Below, piece after piece: positions 1 through 9,016 of a stretch of 64,000 nt of DNA. Origin of the DNA: Gemmiger_A avium (GTDB lineage: Bacteria; Bacillota; Clostridia; Oscillospirales; Ruminococcaceae); contig DXFE01000037.1 of the NCBI GenBank assembly GCA_019114585.1, forward strand, positions 1 through 64,000. The letters are read 5' to 3'. Made by a program: the position numbers and the translations under genes. The notes under the pieces are model-generated. The model was not told the DNA's origin and made no database searches. It saw only the letters and a list, made by a program, of their open reading frames with translations. Every line of letters starts with the position of its first letter. Positions within the stretch are counted from its first letter, which is position 1.

Positions 1-2
1 TT

Positions 3-110
3 TCGAGCGTATCCGATTTAGAGGCGCTGTTGGCCCGGAATTATTATAAACTGAGCGAAATTAGTGTTGTGTCCCGTTATATAATCGCTCGCCTGATTAA
101 CTCTAATTAA
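3..110 (+). CDS. Possible C-terminal end of an unrecognised protein (partial)
   Basis: An open frame enters from the left edge and stops with TAA after about 35 codons. It encodes a plausible protein tail (ending IIARLINSN) with AT-rich codon use unlike every other gene here. No family can be named. Its position just before an AT-rich gap and a tRNA remnant would suit the last gene of an integrated element, but a chance open frame cannot be excluded. Confidence 0.25.
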   Translation, partial: SSVSDLEALLARNYYKLSEISVVSRYIIARLINSN

Positions 111-316
111 AAAATTTAAATTGCCGAAATATTGATTTTGGGCAAACAGAGTGGTTGAGTGAACTTATTTGTAATTTGTGGAAGATTGTTTGATATTCTT
201 CTTCGTTCTCAGATTCGTTAATGCAGTTGGATTTTTTTAAGCGTTATAATTTCACTCAAACCACACACGAGGCAAGATTGGTTACGTATTGAAGCGCATC
301 TTCAAGGCCCGGTTGC
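111..316. other. AT-rich gene-free stretch
   Basis: About 200 bases with no convincing gene on either strand. It is clearly AT-rich (runs such as AATTAAAAAATTTAAA), against the GC-rich remainder of the window. A TATAAT sequence lies near 246-251 without a good -35 partner. The base composition shift ends at about 290-310, just before the tRNA-Ala sequence. Confidence 0.6.
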
Positions 317-398
<82 letters not shown>

Positions 399-455
399 AA
401 TGAATCCGGACTTTGCACCGATTGGTGAGGGTTCGGATTTATTTTTGTCCGCACA

Positions 456-494
456 GGCGAAAGAGGCGTTTCCGGCAGGAGACGCCTCTTTCTT
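456..494. terminator. Hairpin terminator after tRNA-Ala
   Basis: The arms AAAGAGGCGT (460-469) and ACGCCTCTTT (482-491) pair perfectly and extend through TTCC/GGAG to about 14 bp with a GGCA loop. It fits transcription stop for the tRNA. A second inverted repeat, CTTGTGCAA/TTGCACAAG at 492-514, follows at once. Confidence 0.6.
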
Positions 495-514
495 GTGCAA
501 CTGGGTTGCACAAG

Positions 515-573
515 ACAAAAAACCGATATTCCATGGTCTCTGTTAGAGCATTGGAATATCGGTTTTGTATTTT
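515..573. terminator. Bidirectional terminator
   Basis: A perfect 13-bp stem, AACCGATATTCCA (521-533) with TGGAATATCGGTT (552-564). There is a T-rich run on the plus strand and a run of six T on the minus strand (515-520 region), so it can serve both the tRNA and the minus-strand surface-protein gene that ends at 603. Confidence 0.8.
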
Positions 574-602
574 CGGAATTGGCTGTCCGCCTAGTTACTT
601 TC

Positions 603-3600
603 TTAGCGGCGGCGGAACCAAAGGATGGCTGCCAAAACTGCTGCCAGAAGTACGCCCCCGCCGGCAACCGGAATAACCGGGAAACCGGATGCGGGTTCGT
701 CTGCCGCTTCTTCCGGGGCAGGGGTGCTGGTATCCGGCGCCGGTGTGGGGCTGGCGGACAGTTCCGCCGGCTCTTCCGCCACAAGGAAGTAGAGGGAGCA
801 ATGTTCCAGCGGCAGAGAAACGCGGCCGTCTTCCCCTACCGTTACCGTGGCGATCCGTTCTGCGTCTCCGGTCTCGGGCAGCCAGTACAGCCCGCACTGC
901 ATGCCGGTGAATGCCGAAGTGTTTACCACCAGTTCCAGCTGCGCAGGACCGGGCAGCTGGCCGGAATACTCGGTTTCAAACCCGTACCAGGGTGCGCCTG
1001 CCGCGATTTTGGCAATGCGGTCGGCCGTTTCGTTGTCCACGCCCAGGGTCACACCGGCGGCAAAGACCCCGCCGGGCAGTTCGGTGGAGACAAGCTCGCT
1101 GCCGCGGAACACCCAGGCAAAGCCTTCGCCCCCCAGCCGCAGTTCGGCGTCCGGCCGGTTGGCCAGCAGTTCAAAGGCTTTCTGGCTGACCTTGTCCTGG
1201 ACCGTTACATCCAGGCGTACGCTGTCGGGCTGGGCCTTGAACGCATCGATCACCTGCTGCGCGCTGAACAGTTCGCTTTGGGTGGGCTGGGACGAGGCTT
1301 CAGGCCGGTTTTCCGCACTGGCATGCGGCGTGGGAGAGGGCACGGCTGTTGGGGTTGCCGTGGGCGCGGTGCCAGACCCATCGTCACCAGAGCCGGGAGT
1401 GGGCTCGGGTGTAGCGGATCCGCCGCCCCCCGTGGTTTCCAGCTTGCCGCTGGTGATCACATACTCGGAACAATGGTCAATGGTGATCACATAGCACCGG
1501 GTGGCCGCGTCATAGGTCACGTCGATCACTTCGGCGGGCACAATGGAGCCGTCCGCCTTGACCCAGTACAGATACAGCTGCTCCACGCCGCCGGAAGGAA
1601 GCTGGCTGGCTTTGATGGACAGGGTGGCCCGGCCCGGCAGCTGGCCGTTGTGGCTCAGGTTGACCTCCTGCAGGATCTTGTTCTGCTCGCTCTGCGGCAG
1701 CTTGTCCACTGCGGCCTGGGCCTGGTCGGAGAGTTCATCCTCCACATTCAGCTCGGTGTCGATCGTGGTGTTTTGGATCTTTTCAAAACTCCAGCGGGCC
1801 ATCTCCCGGGATTCGGTATCCAGGATGGGGAACTGCGCGGGCATATCCGCTTCCTGGATGGCGGCGAACGCCTCGGCGGACATCTTCATGCCGCCCTCGC
1901 CGGTCTCGCTTTTCTCCACCGGCAACAATAGGGTTCCATCCTCTACCTGGGTGGTGGAAACATCCACGTTCAGGGTGGTGAGCGCCGCATCCGCGTAATA
2001 GGGAGAGGCGTACAGATGCACCGTTTTGCCTTCCAGTTCGGTATCCGGGTCATCCAGTTTCAGCACTTTCAGGATGGGCGCAGGGTTTCCGTTCCAGTAG
2101 TTCTGAGGCAGGTTCACGGCGTAGGCGGCATCCCCCATCACCGTGGTCAGGATGGCCACGTCGGTGGTGTTGCCGGTAAACCGGCTCCACCGGGCGGTAA
2201 AGTCCTGGGTAATATTCACCTGATACTGCTGGGCCAGCGCGATGCCGTTGTTCTGCAGGGTGCAGTAGTACAGCTGGGCACCGTCCACGCCGGTGGCGCA
2301 ATTGTCCACCAGCGTATTTTCCAGCCGCAGACCGCCCATGAGCATGCCCGAAACGCCGGTGGTGCAGTTTTGGATCTGGCAGCGGCGGATCGTAAAGGGA
2401 ATCCTAATTCCCTGCATGCTGTCTCCCAGCTGCTGGACGCCGCCCCGTTTGCCGCCGCCGTCCACCACCAGGTCTTCCAGCGCGAAGCTGGCCGAGGGGG
2501 CGTTTACCTGGATGATAAATCCGCCCTCCGCGTCCGGGTCCCCGGTAAAGCGGGCGGGGTTCTCCGGGTCAGCGCTGCGCAGGATCAGGTTTTTGCCGCT
2601 GAGATTCAGGTCCATGGGATACTCCCCGCCTTCCAGCAGCACCAGCACCGGGGTACCGGTCATGGTGATGCTTTCCAGCACCGACGGCAGGGTATCCGGA
2701 TTTGCGGTATAGGTTTCGGTTTCTTCCCTGGACTGCGCCGTAAAGGTGTGGCCAATGGTCACCGTCTCCGGGGTTTTGCTTGTGTCGCAGCCAAAGGGAT
2801 CGTTGTCGCTGGGGCGCTTGAGCTGAATCACCGCGTACACATCGCAGCTGCCGCTCTTGCCGCCAGGGGTCAGGGTCACGCCAAAGCAGTTGCCCTCCGG
2901 GTTGGCGTAGCCGTTGCCCGGGAAAGCCCCGTCGGTTTCATCGGAATGGGTGATCTGCTTTTCGATCCGCAGCACCTCCGGGTCGGAGGTATAGAACTGG
3001 ATGTTCTCCACCAGTTCGGCGGCAAAGCTGTAGTAACGGTCCATTCGGGTGGGATCGGCATACTGTTCCCGGGCTATGTACTGCATGGAATAGAGATAGA
3101 CATCAAAGCTGCCATCCTCGGTGAAACGGGCGGTTTGCACCGGCTGGGGATTGCGGCCGCTGACTCCGGCCAGATCGCCGGTAAACTGCAGCGTTTCGTT
3201 GTAGTTGCGGCGGCTGCCGTCCAGGCCCTTGGAGTAGTAGGTAGCCGATGCCGGATACCGGATAAAGGTGTAGACGATCCGGCGCACCGTATCCCCCACC
3301 CGGATCTCCACGGTGGCCTCACCGGGTACCTGCTCCGCGTTCAGGTCCACCCGCACACCGGACAGGCCCTCTTTCCAGACCACCGTCAGGTTCTGGGCCG
3401 CCGTACCGGTAACCACCGGTGCCGCGGTAAGGAGAAGCGCCTGGCCGTTATTGTCCTTTACCGCGTAGATGGTGCCGGGCTGCGCCTGACCGCTCAGTTC
3501 AAGGGTTTTCAAGGCATCGCTCTGCAGCGGGGTGGTTCTGTTGCCGTTGTTGTTCATGCCGTCCAGGGTATAGGCCACCGTCCCCACAGACTCGCCATTT

Positions 3601-5126
3601 CGGGAAACGGTCAGGGTGCGGGATTCACTGACAGCGTTTTCCGCCAGGGCTGCCAGGCATAGCCCCCACACCTGGCTGGTTTTGCCGCTGCTGTCGGTGA
3701 AGTTCAGCAGCCGGGGCGTGGCCTGGATAAGGTACGGGTCGGCGCTGTCGGCCACCGTAATGCCGCTCTGTTCCAGTTCTTCCCGGGTGGCGGCGGGGCG
3801 GCCGTCAAGCAGCGGAATCAGGGCATAGCCCTCGTACAGGGTAGCTATATTAAGGCTTGTCATGCCGGTATACTGGTATGAATAGGGCGGCAGCGAAGGG
3901 TTCATGCTGAAGCTGGCCAGCCAGTAGGCAGGGGCGGCCTTTACCTGCAGATTTACCACGGCTGGGCTGGCCATTCCCGGCAGGTTTGCCGTCAGGGTCC
4001 AGGAAGTATCCGCCGGGTTCACATCGGCGCTGGTCAGCGCGTAGTCCACCCGCAGGGTAACGCCATCTTCCTGCAGAGTGGCGGTAATGCCCGCCGGCAG
4101 GTTCTTTTGCAGATACTGCTCATCCAGCCGGATGGGCTGGGCACCGCTGGACGGGTTTGTGTTCTGAGGATACAGACGCAGCAGGAAGCTGCCGGACTGG
4201 CCCGCCTCCAGCTGTACCCCGGTATCCGGCATCCAGTACTCGCTTCCTGTGCCGCTCCAGCTGTACCAGCTGCCCCACCAACCGGAGTTGGTATAGGATA
4301 TCTCCAGGCTGTGCGGCTGGCTGTCCAGCTTGCCGGTCCAGGTAAGCTGGCCGCTTACCGGCTGATGCGCGGCCAGCTCCGCCAGCTTTTCAGTGGGGGT
4401 GAACACCAGGCCGTACCCCTCGCTTGTCCGGGGATCGGTAAAATACTCCGCAATGCTCCCGGTCAGCTGCATGTCCGCGGCGATCCAGTCCATGTTGGGC
4501 TGGATATACCGCAAGGCATCGCTGGTTACATTCAGGTACACACTTGCCGCATACAGATCCGGGCCGGCAGCCTGGATGGTCAGCGGCAGGTTTGTCGGGC
4601 CTTCTACCGTTACCCCCGCGTTGGGGATGGTGATGGACAGGCTCTCCTCCCCCGCGGTCAGCTTCAATGTCATCCCGAAATCCGGGCTGGCCTGGGCCAG
4701 CAGCTGGGTCAGCACCCCGCTGGTATTGACCTGCACGCCGTACTGGGCATACGTATCGTGCAGCGGGACAAACTTCACGGCGTCTTCCGGCACAAGGGTG
4801 TCGCCCAGATACAGCTGGACGGTGGTCTCGCTTTGGGTCAGCGGGTGGTCCGCATCGCCCCGGCACAGGGTGATCTCCCCGAAAGACAGCTTCAGGGCCG
4901 GGATCGTACCCCCATCCCGCAGGGTATCGGTCACATAGGGCATGTCATTCTGCCCGGTTTCGTGCTTATGCAGCAGAATCAGCTCCTGCCCGGCATCGTT
5001 TACCGCCTGCGGCGCGGGGGCATCCTCCGCCCGTACCGGGGTTGCCGGCAGCAGCACACCCCACAGCAGCGCCGCACTCAGCGCCGCCGCAGCGATCCGC
5101 CGCATGCGCTCAAACAATCTCTTCAT
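603..5126 (-). CDS. Large secreted surface protein with a beta-helix segment and C-terminal membrane anchor
   Basis: A 1507-residue exported protein. The start at 5126 is chosen because GGAGGAAACGG lies just upstream and the N-terminus is then a signal peptide (MKRLFERMRR, hydrophobic stretch, cleavage near VRAED). Residues about 820-990 show short repeats rich in N, G and I/L (LENTLVDNCATGVDG style), typical of right-handed parallel beta-helix proteins. A Thr/Pro/Ser-rich linker lies near 1235-1270 and another near 1455-1475. The C-terminus is one hydrophobic helix ending WFRRR, so it is membrane- rather than LPXTG-anchored. It is the last gene of the blaI-M56 operon, 25 bases after the M56 gene, so it is a likely target or effector of that sensor. 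Its ligand is unknown. Confidence 0.85.
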   Translation of the reverse strand: MKRLFERMRRIAAAALSAALLWGVLLPATPVRAEDAPAPQAVNDAGQELILLHKHETGQNDMPYVTDTLRDGGTIPALKLSFGEITLCRGDADHPLTQSETTVQLYLGDTLVPEDAVKFVPLHDTYAQYGVQVNTSGVLTQLLAQASPDFGMTLKLTAGEESLSITIPNAGVTVEGPTNLPLTIQAAGPDLYAASVYLNVTSDALRYIQPNMDWIAADMQLTGSIAEYFTDPRTSEGYGLVFTPTEKLAELAAHQPVSGQLTWTGKLDSQPHSLEISYTNSGWWGSWYSWSGTGSEYWMPDTGVQLEAGQSGSFLLRLYPQNTNPSSGAQPIRLDEQYLQKNLPAGITATLQEDGVTLRVDYALTSADVNPADTSWTLTANLPGMASPAVVNLQVKAAPAYWLASFSMNPSLPPYSYQYTGMTSLNIATLYEGYALIPLLDGRPAATREELEQSGITVADSADPYLIQATPRLLNFTDSSGKTSQVWGLCLAALAENAVSESRTLTVSRNGESVGTVAYTLDGMNNNGNRTTPLQSDALKTLELSGQAQPGTIYAVKDNNGQALLLTAAPVVTGTAAQNLTVVWKEGLSGVRVDLNAEQVPGEATVEIRVGDTVRRIVYTFIRYPASATYYSKGLDGSRRNYNETLQFTGDLAGVSGRNPQPVQTARFTEDGSFDVYLYSMQYIAREQYADPTRMDRYYSFAAELVENIQFYTSDPEVLRIEKQITHSDETDGAFPGNGYANPEGNCFGVTLTPGGKSGSCDVYAVIQLKRPSDNDPFGCDTSKTPETVTIGHTFTAQSREETETYTANPDTLPSVLESITMTGTPVLVLLEGGEYPMDLNLSGKNLILRSADPENPARFTGDPDAEGGFIIQVNAPSASFALEDLVVDGGGKRGGVQQLGDSMQGIRIPFTIRRCQIQNCTTGVSGMLMGGLRLENTLVDNCATGVDGAQLYYCTLQNNGIALAQQYQVNITQDFTARWSRFTGNTTDVAILTTVMGDAAYAVNLPQNYWNGNPAPILKVLKLDDPDTELEGKTVHLYASPYYADAALTTLNVDVSTTQVEDGTLLLPVEKSETGEGGMKMSAEAFAAIQEADMPAQFPILDTESREMARWSFEKIQNTTIDTELNVEDELSDQAQAAVDKLPQSEQNKILQEVNLSHNGQLPGRATLSIKASQLPSGGVEQLYLYWVKADGSIVPAEVIDVTYDAATRCYVITIDHCSEYVITSGKLETTGGGGSATPEPTPGSGDDGSGTAPTATPTAVPSPTPHASAENRPEASSQPTQSELFSAQQVIDAFKAQPDSVRLDVTVQDKVSQKAFELLANRPDAELRLGGEGFAWVFRGSELVSTELPGGVFAAGVTLGVDNETADRIAKIAAGAPWYGFETEYSGQLPGPAQLELVVNTSAFTGMQCGLYWLPETGDAERIATVTVGEDGRVSLPLEHCSLYFLVAEEPAELSASPTPAPDTSTPAPEEAADEPASGFPVIPVAGGGVLLAAVLAAILWFRRR

Positions 5127-5151
5127 TTTCCGTTTCCTCCTGTCGGCGGGT

Positions 5152-6903
5152 TCAGCCCGCCTTGCGCATCTCACATTCCAACCGGCTCAGCGGGTACAGG
5201 CACAGCGGATCCTCATAGCTTTCCACCGTCACCCGCACCCCGCCTTCGCTGGTATTCTCCCACCCGGTCACACACATACGGGGTGTGGAGGTTGTTTCAT
5301 AGTAATAGGTTCCTGCCGCGGCATCGAACACAGCGGGGTCACGGCAGGAAAAATCCTCCAGGTCAAAATATTCCCGGGCCAGCTGTTCCATCCGGGCGGG
5401 AGAAAAGGGGGACGTCTCTCCTTTGTCCTGGATTGCACTGGCCATGCACACCCGGGCTACCGTTACGGGGGAAAGGCTCTGCGCCTCAAAATCCCCGGGC
5501 TCCAGCTCGGCGCACAGCCGTACCGCCAGCCGGGCGGCCTCACTGCCGGTATCCGCCCGGCGCATGCTCTCGTACTTGGCCTGGGGCATCAGACAGTCCA
5601 CAAAAGGCTCCGGACGGTAACCAGTGCGCACCATATGGGCCACCAGTACGCCTTCACCGGAATCATATACCCCCGCGCCGTCCTGCACGGTCACCTGGAT
5701 GTAGAGCTCCGCCGCATCGGCACTGTTGCAGTACAGCCGCATCCCGTCGATCTCCAGACGCATGCCGGCCAGTTCCTCATACAATGGTGCAAAATAGGCC
5801 GCATCCATGCTGGCCTGCCCGGCCAGCGCCAGGGGATCGGCATTTTCCAGCCCTTCCGCCAGCCGCCAGGCTGCCGCGCGGAACAGATCCCGGTCGGCTT
5901 CGCTTACAAAGGACGAGGATACCGGCAGGTAGGTATCCGCCCGAACCAGCGGATTGGTGGCGGTACACAGGAAACAGGCCACCATCGCCGCCCCCAGCAG
6001 CAGTTCGGCCCAGCGGGGCAGCCGTTTCCAGGCCAGCACGCCCCGCACACGCTGGCTCACATCCCGGTCGCCGAACGCCGCGTAGCCGTTCCAGCCGGAG
6101 CGGCGGCCGGCCCAATCCACCAATGCCTGGGCATAGGCCAGCTGCTGCTGCCGTTCCAGCCCGCGCAGCACCCGGGCGTCGCAGGCGCGCTCGATGTCCT
6201 GCGCCATCCGGCGGCGGGCCAGCCACACCAGCGGGTTGAACCAGTGCAGCGCCAGCGCCAGATTGGCCGCCATAAGCACCACATGGTCGCCCCAGCGAAT
6301 ATGGGTGAACTCATGCAGCAGGATGTACTCCCTCCCGTGCGGCTGTTCCCACAAGGAAAGCGGCAGCAGCACCCGGGGATGCACCAGCCCAAACACCAGC
6401 GGGCCCCGCACCGCACCGGTACACAGCACCGGAGAGGGCTTGCGCTGCCCCGCACGGGCCGCATAGGAGGTGGTTTCGTTTTCCGGCAGGCGATAGGCGG
6501 TGGTCAGGGAGATTCGCTGCCACAGGTATTGCGCTGCCATATACAGCAGCATGGCAGCGGCCCCTGCCGCCCAGATCCCGCAGGCCAGGCTCAGCAGCTG
6601 CTTGTACGCCAGATTCTGCCCGGCCGCCAGCGATTGCTCGCCCAGGGCGGCTGTGTCCAGATAGGCTATACTCAGCAGCGCGCCGCCGGGTTTTTCCAGC
6701 CGGCCCGGAATCAGGTTGTACACACTGAACCCGCTGGGAAAGGAATACGGAACCAGCAGCCGGAACAAAAAGGGCAGCCACACCAGGCAGCGGAACCCGG
6801 CGGCTCCGTACTGGCGCAGGGCCCAGCGCCATACCAGCACCATCGCCAACAGGATGGTTGAGGCGATGCTCATATTGAGCACCGACAGAAATGCTTGCAT
6901 CAT
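5152..6903 (-). CDS. M56-family membrane metallopeptidase (BlaR1/MecR1-like sensor)
   Basis: A 583-residue protein. The N-terminal half has several membrane helices (about 8-25, 38-52, 104-125) and the zinc peptidase motif HEFTH at 197-201, followed by the DIERACDARVL segment typical of M56 peptidases. In the family a signal received outside the cell activates this protease, which removes the partner BlaI repressor. The C-terminal about 250 residues (from about 330) are presumably extracellular. They show no SxxK-bearing penicillin-binding domain that I can recognise, so a beta-lactam signal is not supported. The start has GGAGG seven bases upstream. It lies 30 bases after the blaI-like gene and before the surface-protein gene. 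Confidence 0.88.
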   Translation of the reverse strand: MMQAFLSVLNMSIASTILLAMVLVWRWALRQYGAAGFRCLVWLPFLFRLLVPYSFPSGFSVYNLIPGRLEKPGGALLSIAYLDTAALGEQSLAAGQNLAYKQLLSLACGIWAAGAAAMLLYMAAQYLWQRISLTTAYRLPENETTSYAARAGQRKPSPVLCTGAVRGPLVFGLVHPRVLLPLSLWEQPHGREYILLHEFTHIRWGDHVVLMAANLALALHWFNPLVWLARRRMAQDIERACDARVLRGLERQQQLAYAQALVDWAGRRSGWNGYAAFGDRDVSQRVRGVLAWKRLPRWAELLLGAAMVACFLCTATNPLVRADTYLPVSSSFVSEADRDLFRAAAWRLAEGLENADPLALAGQASMDAAYFAPLYEELAGMRLEIDGMRLYCNSADAAELYIQVTVQDGAGVYDSGEGVLVAHMVRTGYRPEPFVDCLMPQAKYESMRRADTGSEAARLAVRLCAELEPGDFEAQSLSPVTVARVCMASAIQDKGETSPFSPARMEQLAREYFDLEDFSCRDPAVFDAAAGTYYYETTSTPRMCVTGWENTSEGGVRVTVESYEDPLCLYPLSRLECEMRKAG

Positions 6904-6933
6904 CCGGATGCCTCCATTTTATCCTGTACCCAC

Positions 6934-7305
6934 CTATTGTTCTTTCTTTTTCTCGTCAAGCAGGGCCTGCAGTTCTTCCAGCGTGCCGGCTGACACCTGC
7001 TCGGAGGACAGGAAATTGGCAAACAGGCTGGTAAAGCTACCGCCAAACATCTTATCCAGCAGGCTGCTGGTCTCGGAATGCTGTACCTGGCTGCGGCTTA
7101 CCAGCGGCTCCACCCAATATTTGGGGTTCTGGCGGCGGATCGCGCCCTTGCCTTCCAGCCGCTTGAGCACAATATAGGTGGTACTCTTTTTCCAGCCATA
7201 CTGCGCCATAAGATCCTCGGCTATCCGGGTTGCCATCACACGGCCATTCTCCCACAGATACTGCATAACCGTCAGCTCCGCATCGAATAGTTTGATGGGC
7301 TCCAT
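6934..7305 (-). CDS. BlaI/MecI-family transcriptional repressor
   Basis: A 123-residue winged-helix repressor: the opening LFDAELTVMQYLWENG and the recognition region WKKSTTYIVLKRLEGKGAI are the family signature. The start at 7305 follows AAGGAGGCTGCC; an upstream in-frame start would include an unlikely leader. Members dimerise through the C-terminal helices and are cut by the M56 partner encoded directly downstream. Three 16-base palindromes in the divergent promoter region (7337-7485) are the likely operators, so it should repress both its own operon and the lipoprotein gene at 7538. Confidence 0.92.
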   Translation of the reverse strand: MEPIKLFDAELTVMQYLWENGRVMATRIAEDLMAQYGWKKSTTYIVLKRLEGKGAIRRQNPKYWVEPLVSRSQVQHSETSSLLDKMFGGSFTSLFANFLSSEQVSAGTLEELQALLDEKKKEQ

Positions 7306-7336
7306 GGCAGCCTCCTTTCTTTCCACGCACGAATTA

Positions 7337-7352
7337 TTTTATCGCAACAAAA
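7337..7352. promoter_or_regulatory. Operator copy 1 (BlaI-type palindrome)
   Basis: TTTTATCGCAACAAAA, arms TTTTAT/ATAAAA with one mismatch. It sits at the predicted transcription start of the blaI operon (minus strand). Confidence 0.75.
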
Positions 7353-7365
7353 TTCTTCGTTTTTC

Positions 7366-7395
7366 AGGATACGCGTCTCCGGCCCGCCTTGTCAA
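7366..7395 (-). promoter_or_regulatory. Promoter of the blaI-M56-surface protein operon
   Basis: Minus strand: TTGACA (7390-7395), an 18-base spacer and TATCCT (7366-7371). It is bracketed by operator copies 1 and 2. Confidence 0.75.
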
Positions 7396-7411
7396 GGCTT
7401 TTTCGGAAAAT

Positions 7412-7427
7412 TTTTATCGTAATAAAA
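7412..7427. promoter_or_regulatory. Operator copy 2 (BlaI-type palindrome)
   Basis: TTTTATCGTAATAAAA has perfect six-base arms and lies between the two divergent -35 elements, so one dimer there can affect both promoters. Confidence 0.75.
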
Positions 7428-7433
7428 TTTTTG

Positions 7434-7462
7434 TTGACTTTTTCCTTAACCGGTGGTATGCT
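7434..7462 (+). promoter_or_regulatory. Promoter of the WG-repeat lipoprotein gene
   Basis: TTGACT (7434-7439), a 17-base spacer and TATGCT (7457-7462), with operators immediately upstream and at the predicted start site. Confidence 0.75.
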
Positions 7463-7469
7463 CTGGTTG

Positions 7470-7485
7470 TTTTATCGAAATAAAA
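7470..7485. promoter_or_regulatory. Operator copy 3 (BlaI-type palindrome)
   Basis: TTTTATCGAAATAAAA, perfect arms, placed over the predicted transcription start of the lipoprotein gene. Confidence 0.75.
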
Positions 7486-7537
7486 TTCTTCATGGCACGA
7501 CATATTCTCATTCTGAGCCTACAAAGGAGTGTCTTTT

Positions 7538-8875
7538 ATGAAGACTGATCGTATTCTGCGGCTGGCAAGCGCTGCGGTACTTTGCACCATGCTGGCAGCC
7601 TGCGGCGGTGAAGCCCTGGCGCCTTCCTCTTCTTCTGCCCCTGCTGCGTCGTGTTCCGAGCCTGCTGCCACGCCGGAGCCTGCGGCACCGGTAAGCAAGC
7701 AGCTTACTGCCAACCTGCCGGTGGAGGGGGCACTGACCCTGACCGCCAGCAATGTGTTCGACGGATACCAGCATGTGAGCCCCTTCTTTAACGGCTGGGC
7801 CTTTGTGTACAAGGACGGCCAGGCCGGCTATATCAGCGAGGAGGGGGAATACAAACCCCTGTACACGGTACCGGCAGAAGAACTGTACCGGATCGATTTT
7901 TACGGGCTGCCCAGCACCTACGATCCCAACGATCCTTACTCCTCCCCCCGCCGGGAAGAGTTGTACTGGATGGGCAACAATTTCCGCTGCAGCGAATCCG
8001 GCATCGTGCCCTATTACCGGGACGGCAAATGGGGTTACAGTGACCTGGACGGCAACATTGTAGTGGAGCCGATATACGACCAGGTCACCTGGGTGGGCCA
8101 GGTAGCCTACGGCCTGTGCTACGAGTATGCCTCTTCGGGCGGTACCGGCGGGATCAGCCGGAAATATTACGACATCTACAACAGCCGCTGCGAACTGATT
8201 GCCGGTGAAGTTTACGCCGCCTGGGCCGACCCGGCATACGGCTATTACTTTATGGACGATGATCAGGACGGCGCCGGTGAACTGTACAATGCAGACGGTT
8301 CACTGGTGATGGCGGACATGCCCTACGGATACGGCAACTGCCTTTCCACCGGGGCCGAATACTACCCTGGCGGCATTGTGTACAATGGGGTGGCCTATGA
8401 CCGCACCGGGGCCGAACTGCCGGTGGATGCGGATACCATCGACCGATTTTATCCCAATTGGCTGGCCGTATGGGACGAGGCAGCGGACGACGACATCGGT
8501 GTGGATCTGAATGGTCAGCCTCTGCTGGATGCCGGTTTATGGATGGCGGGCGATCCGGACGGAACCGGGGCCCAGTATCTGGGTGTACAGGGCAGCCAGG
8601 CGATTCGCCGGTACGATGCCCAGTTCAACGAGCTGGCCACTCCGCCGCTGCTGCGCGCCGCCAAAGGTACCAGCTATACCAATGAGGCAGGCAAGGAAGT
8701 AACCCCCATATCCATTCTGGATCAGGATGGCCAGGAGGTCATGACGCTGGAAGCTGTGGAACCCCCGGTGCACCCGGTTTATTATCCCGCCGAACCTCTT
8801 GTGGAGGGTGACTGGCTTTACTGGTGCCCCGACCGGGATACTGTCATCCCGTACCGGGTGACGGCGGTGCAGTAA
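7538..8875 (+). CDS. WG-repeat lipoprotein
   Basis: A 445-residue lipoprotein. ATG at 7538 follows AAAGGAG with proper spacing, and the signal peptide ends in the lipobox MLAAC (Cys22), followed by a Ser/Ala/Pro linker. Two clear WG-type repeats (NGWAFVYKDGQAGYI near residue 88, and GKWGYSDLDGN near 165) and weaker ones follow. Such repeats build exported beta-rich domains of mostly unknown role. It is divergent from the BlaI-like operon and carries two of its operators, so it is likely induced by the same signal. No terminator is seen before the LysR gene. Confidence 0.82.
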   Translation: MKTDRILRLASAAVLCTMLAACGGEALAPSSSSAPAASCSEPAATPEPAAPVSKQLTANLPVEGALTLTASNVFDGYQHVSPFFNGWAFVYKDGQAGYISEEGEYKPLYTVPAEELYRIDFYGLPSTYDPNDPYSSPRREELYWMGNNFRCSESGIVPYYRDGKWGYSDLDGNIVVEPIYDQVTWVGQVAYGLCYEYASSGGTGGISRKYYDIYNSRCELIAGEVYAAWADPAYGYYFMDDDQDGAGELYNADGSLVMADMPYGYGNCLSTGAEYYPGGIVYNGVAYDRTGAELPVDADTIDRFYPNWLAVWDEAADDDIGVDLNGQPLLDAGLWMAGDPDGTGAQYLGVQGSQAIRRYDAQFNELATPPLLRAAKGTSYTNEAGKEVTPISILDQDGQEVMTLEAVEPPVHPVYYPAEPLVEGDWLYWCPDRDTVIPYRVTAVQ

Positions 8876-8964
8876 GCAGGCGGCGGCTCTTGAAATAGTT
8901 TCCGAAGCAGGTATTCATTTTCCCGCTCATAATGTGCAAATCATTCCTGACAGGCATTTTTCTC

Positions 8965-8993
8965 TTGTGCGGGCCCTCCCGGTGTGCTAGGAT
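8965..8993 (+). promoter_or_regulatory. Predicted promoter of the LysR-type gene
   Basis: TTGTGC (8965-8970), 17 bases, TAGGAT (8988-8993). The -35 match is modest. Confidence 0.5.
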
Positions 8994-9016
8994 GAAAGCA
9001 GAAGGAGGGCGATCCC

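Noticed and set aside
4107..6861. Long plus-strand frames opposite the M56 and surface-protein genes
   Set aside because: Mirror frames in GC-rich coding DNA; no start signals or known motifs.
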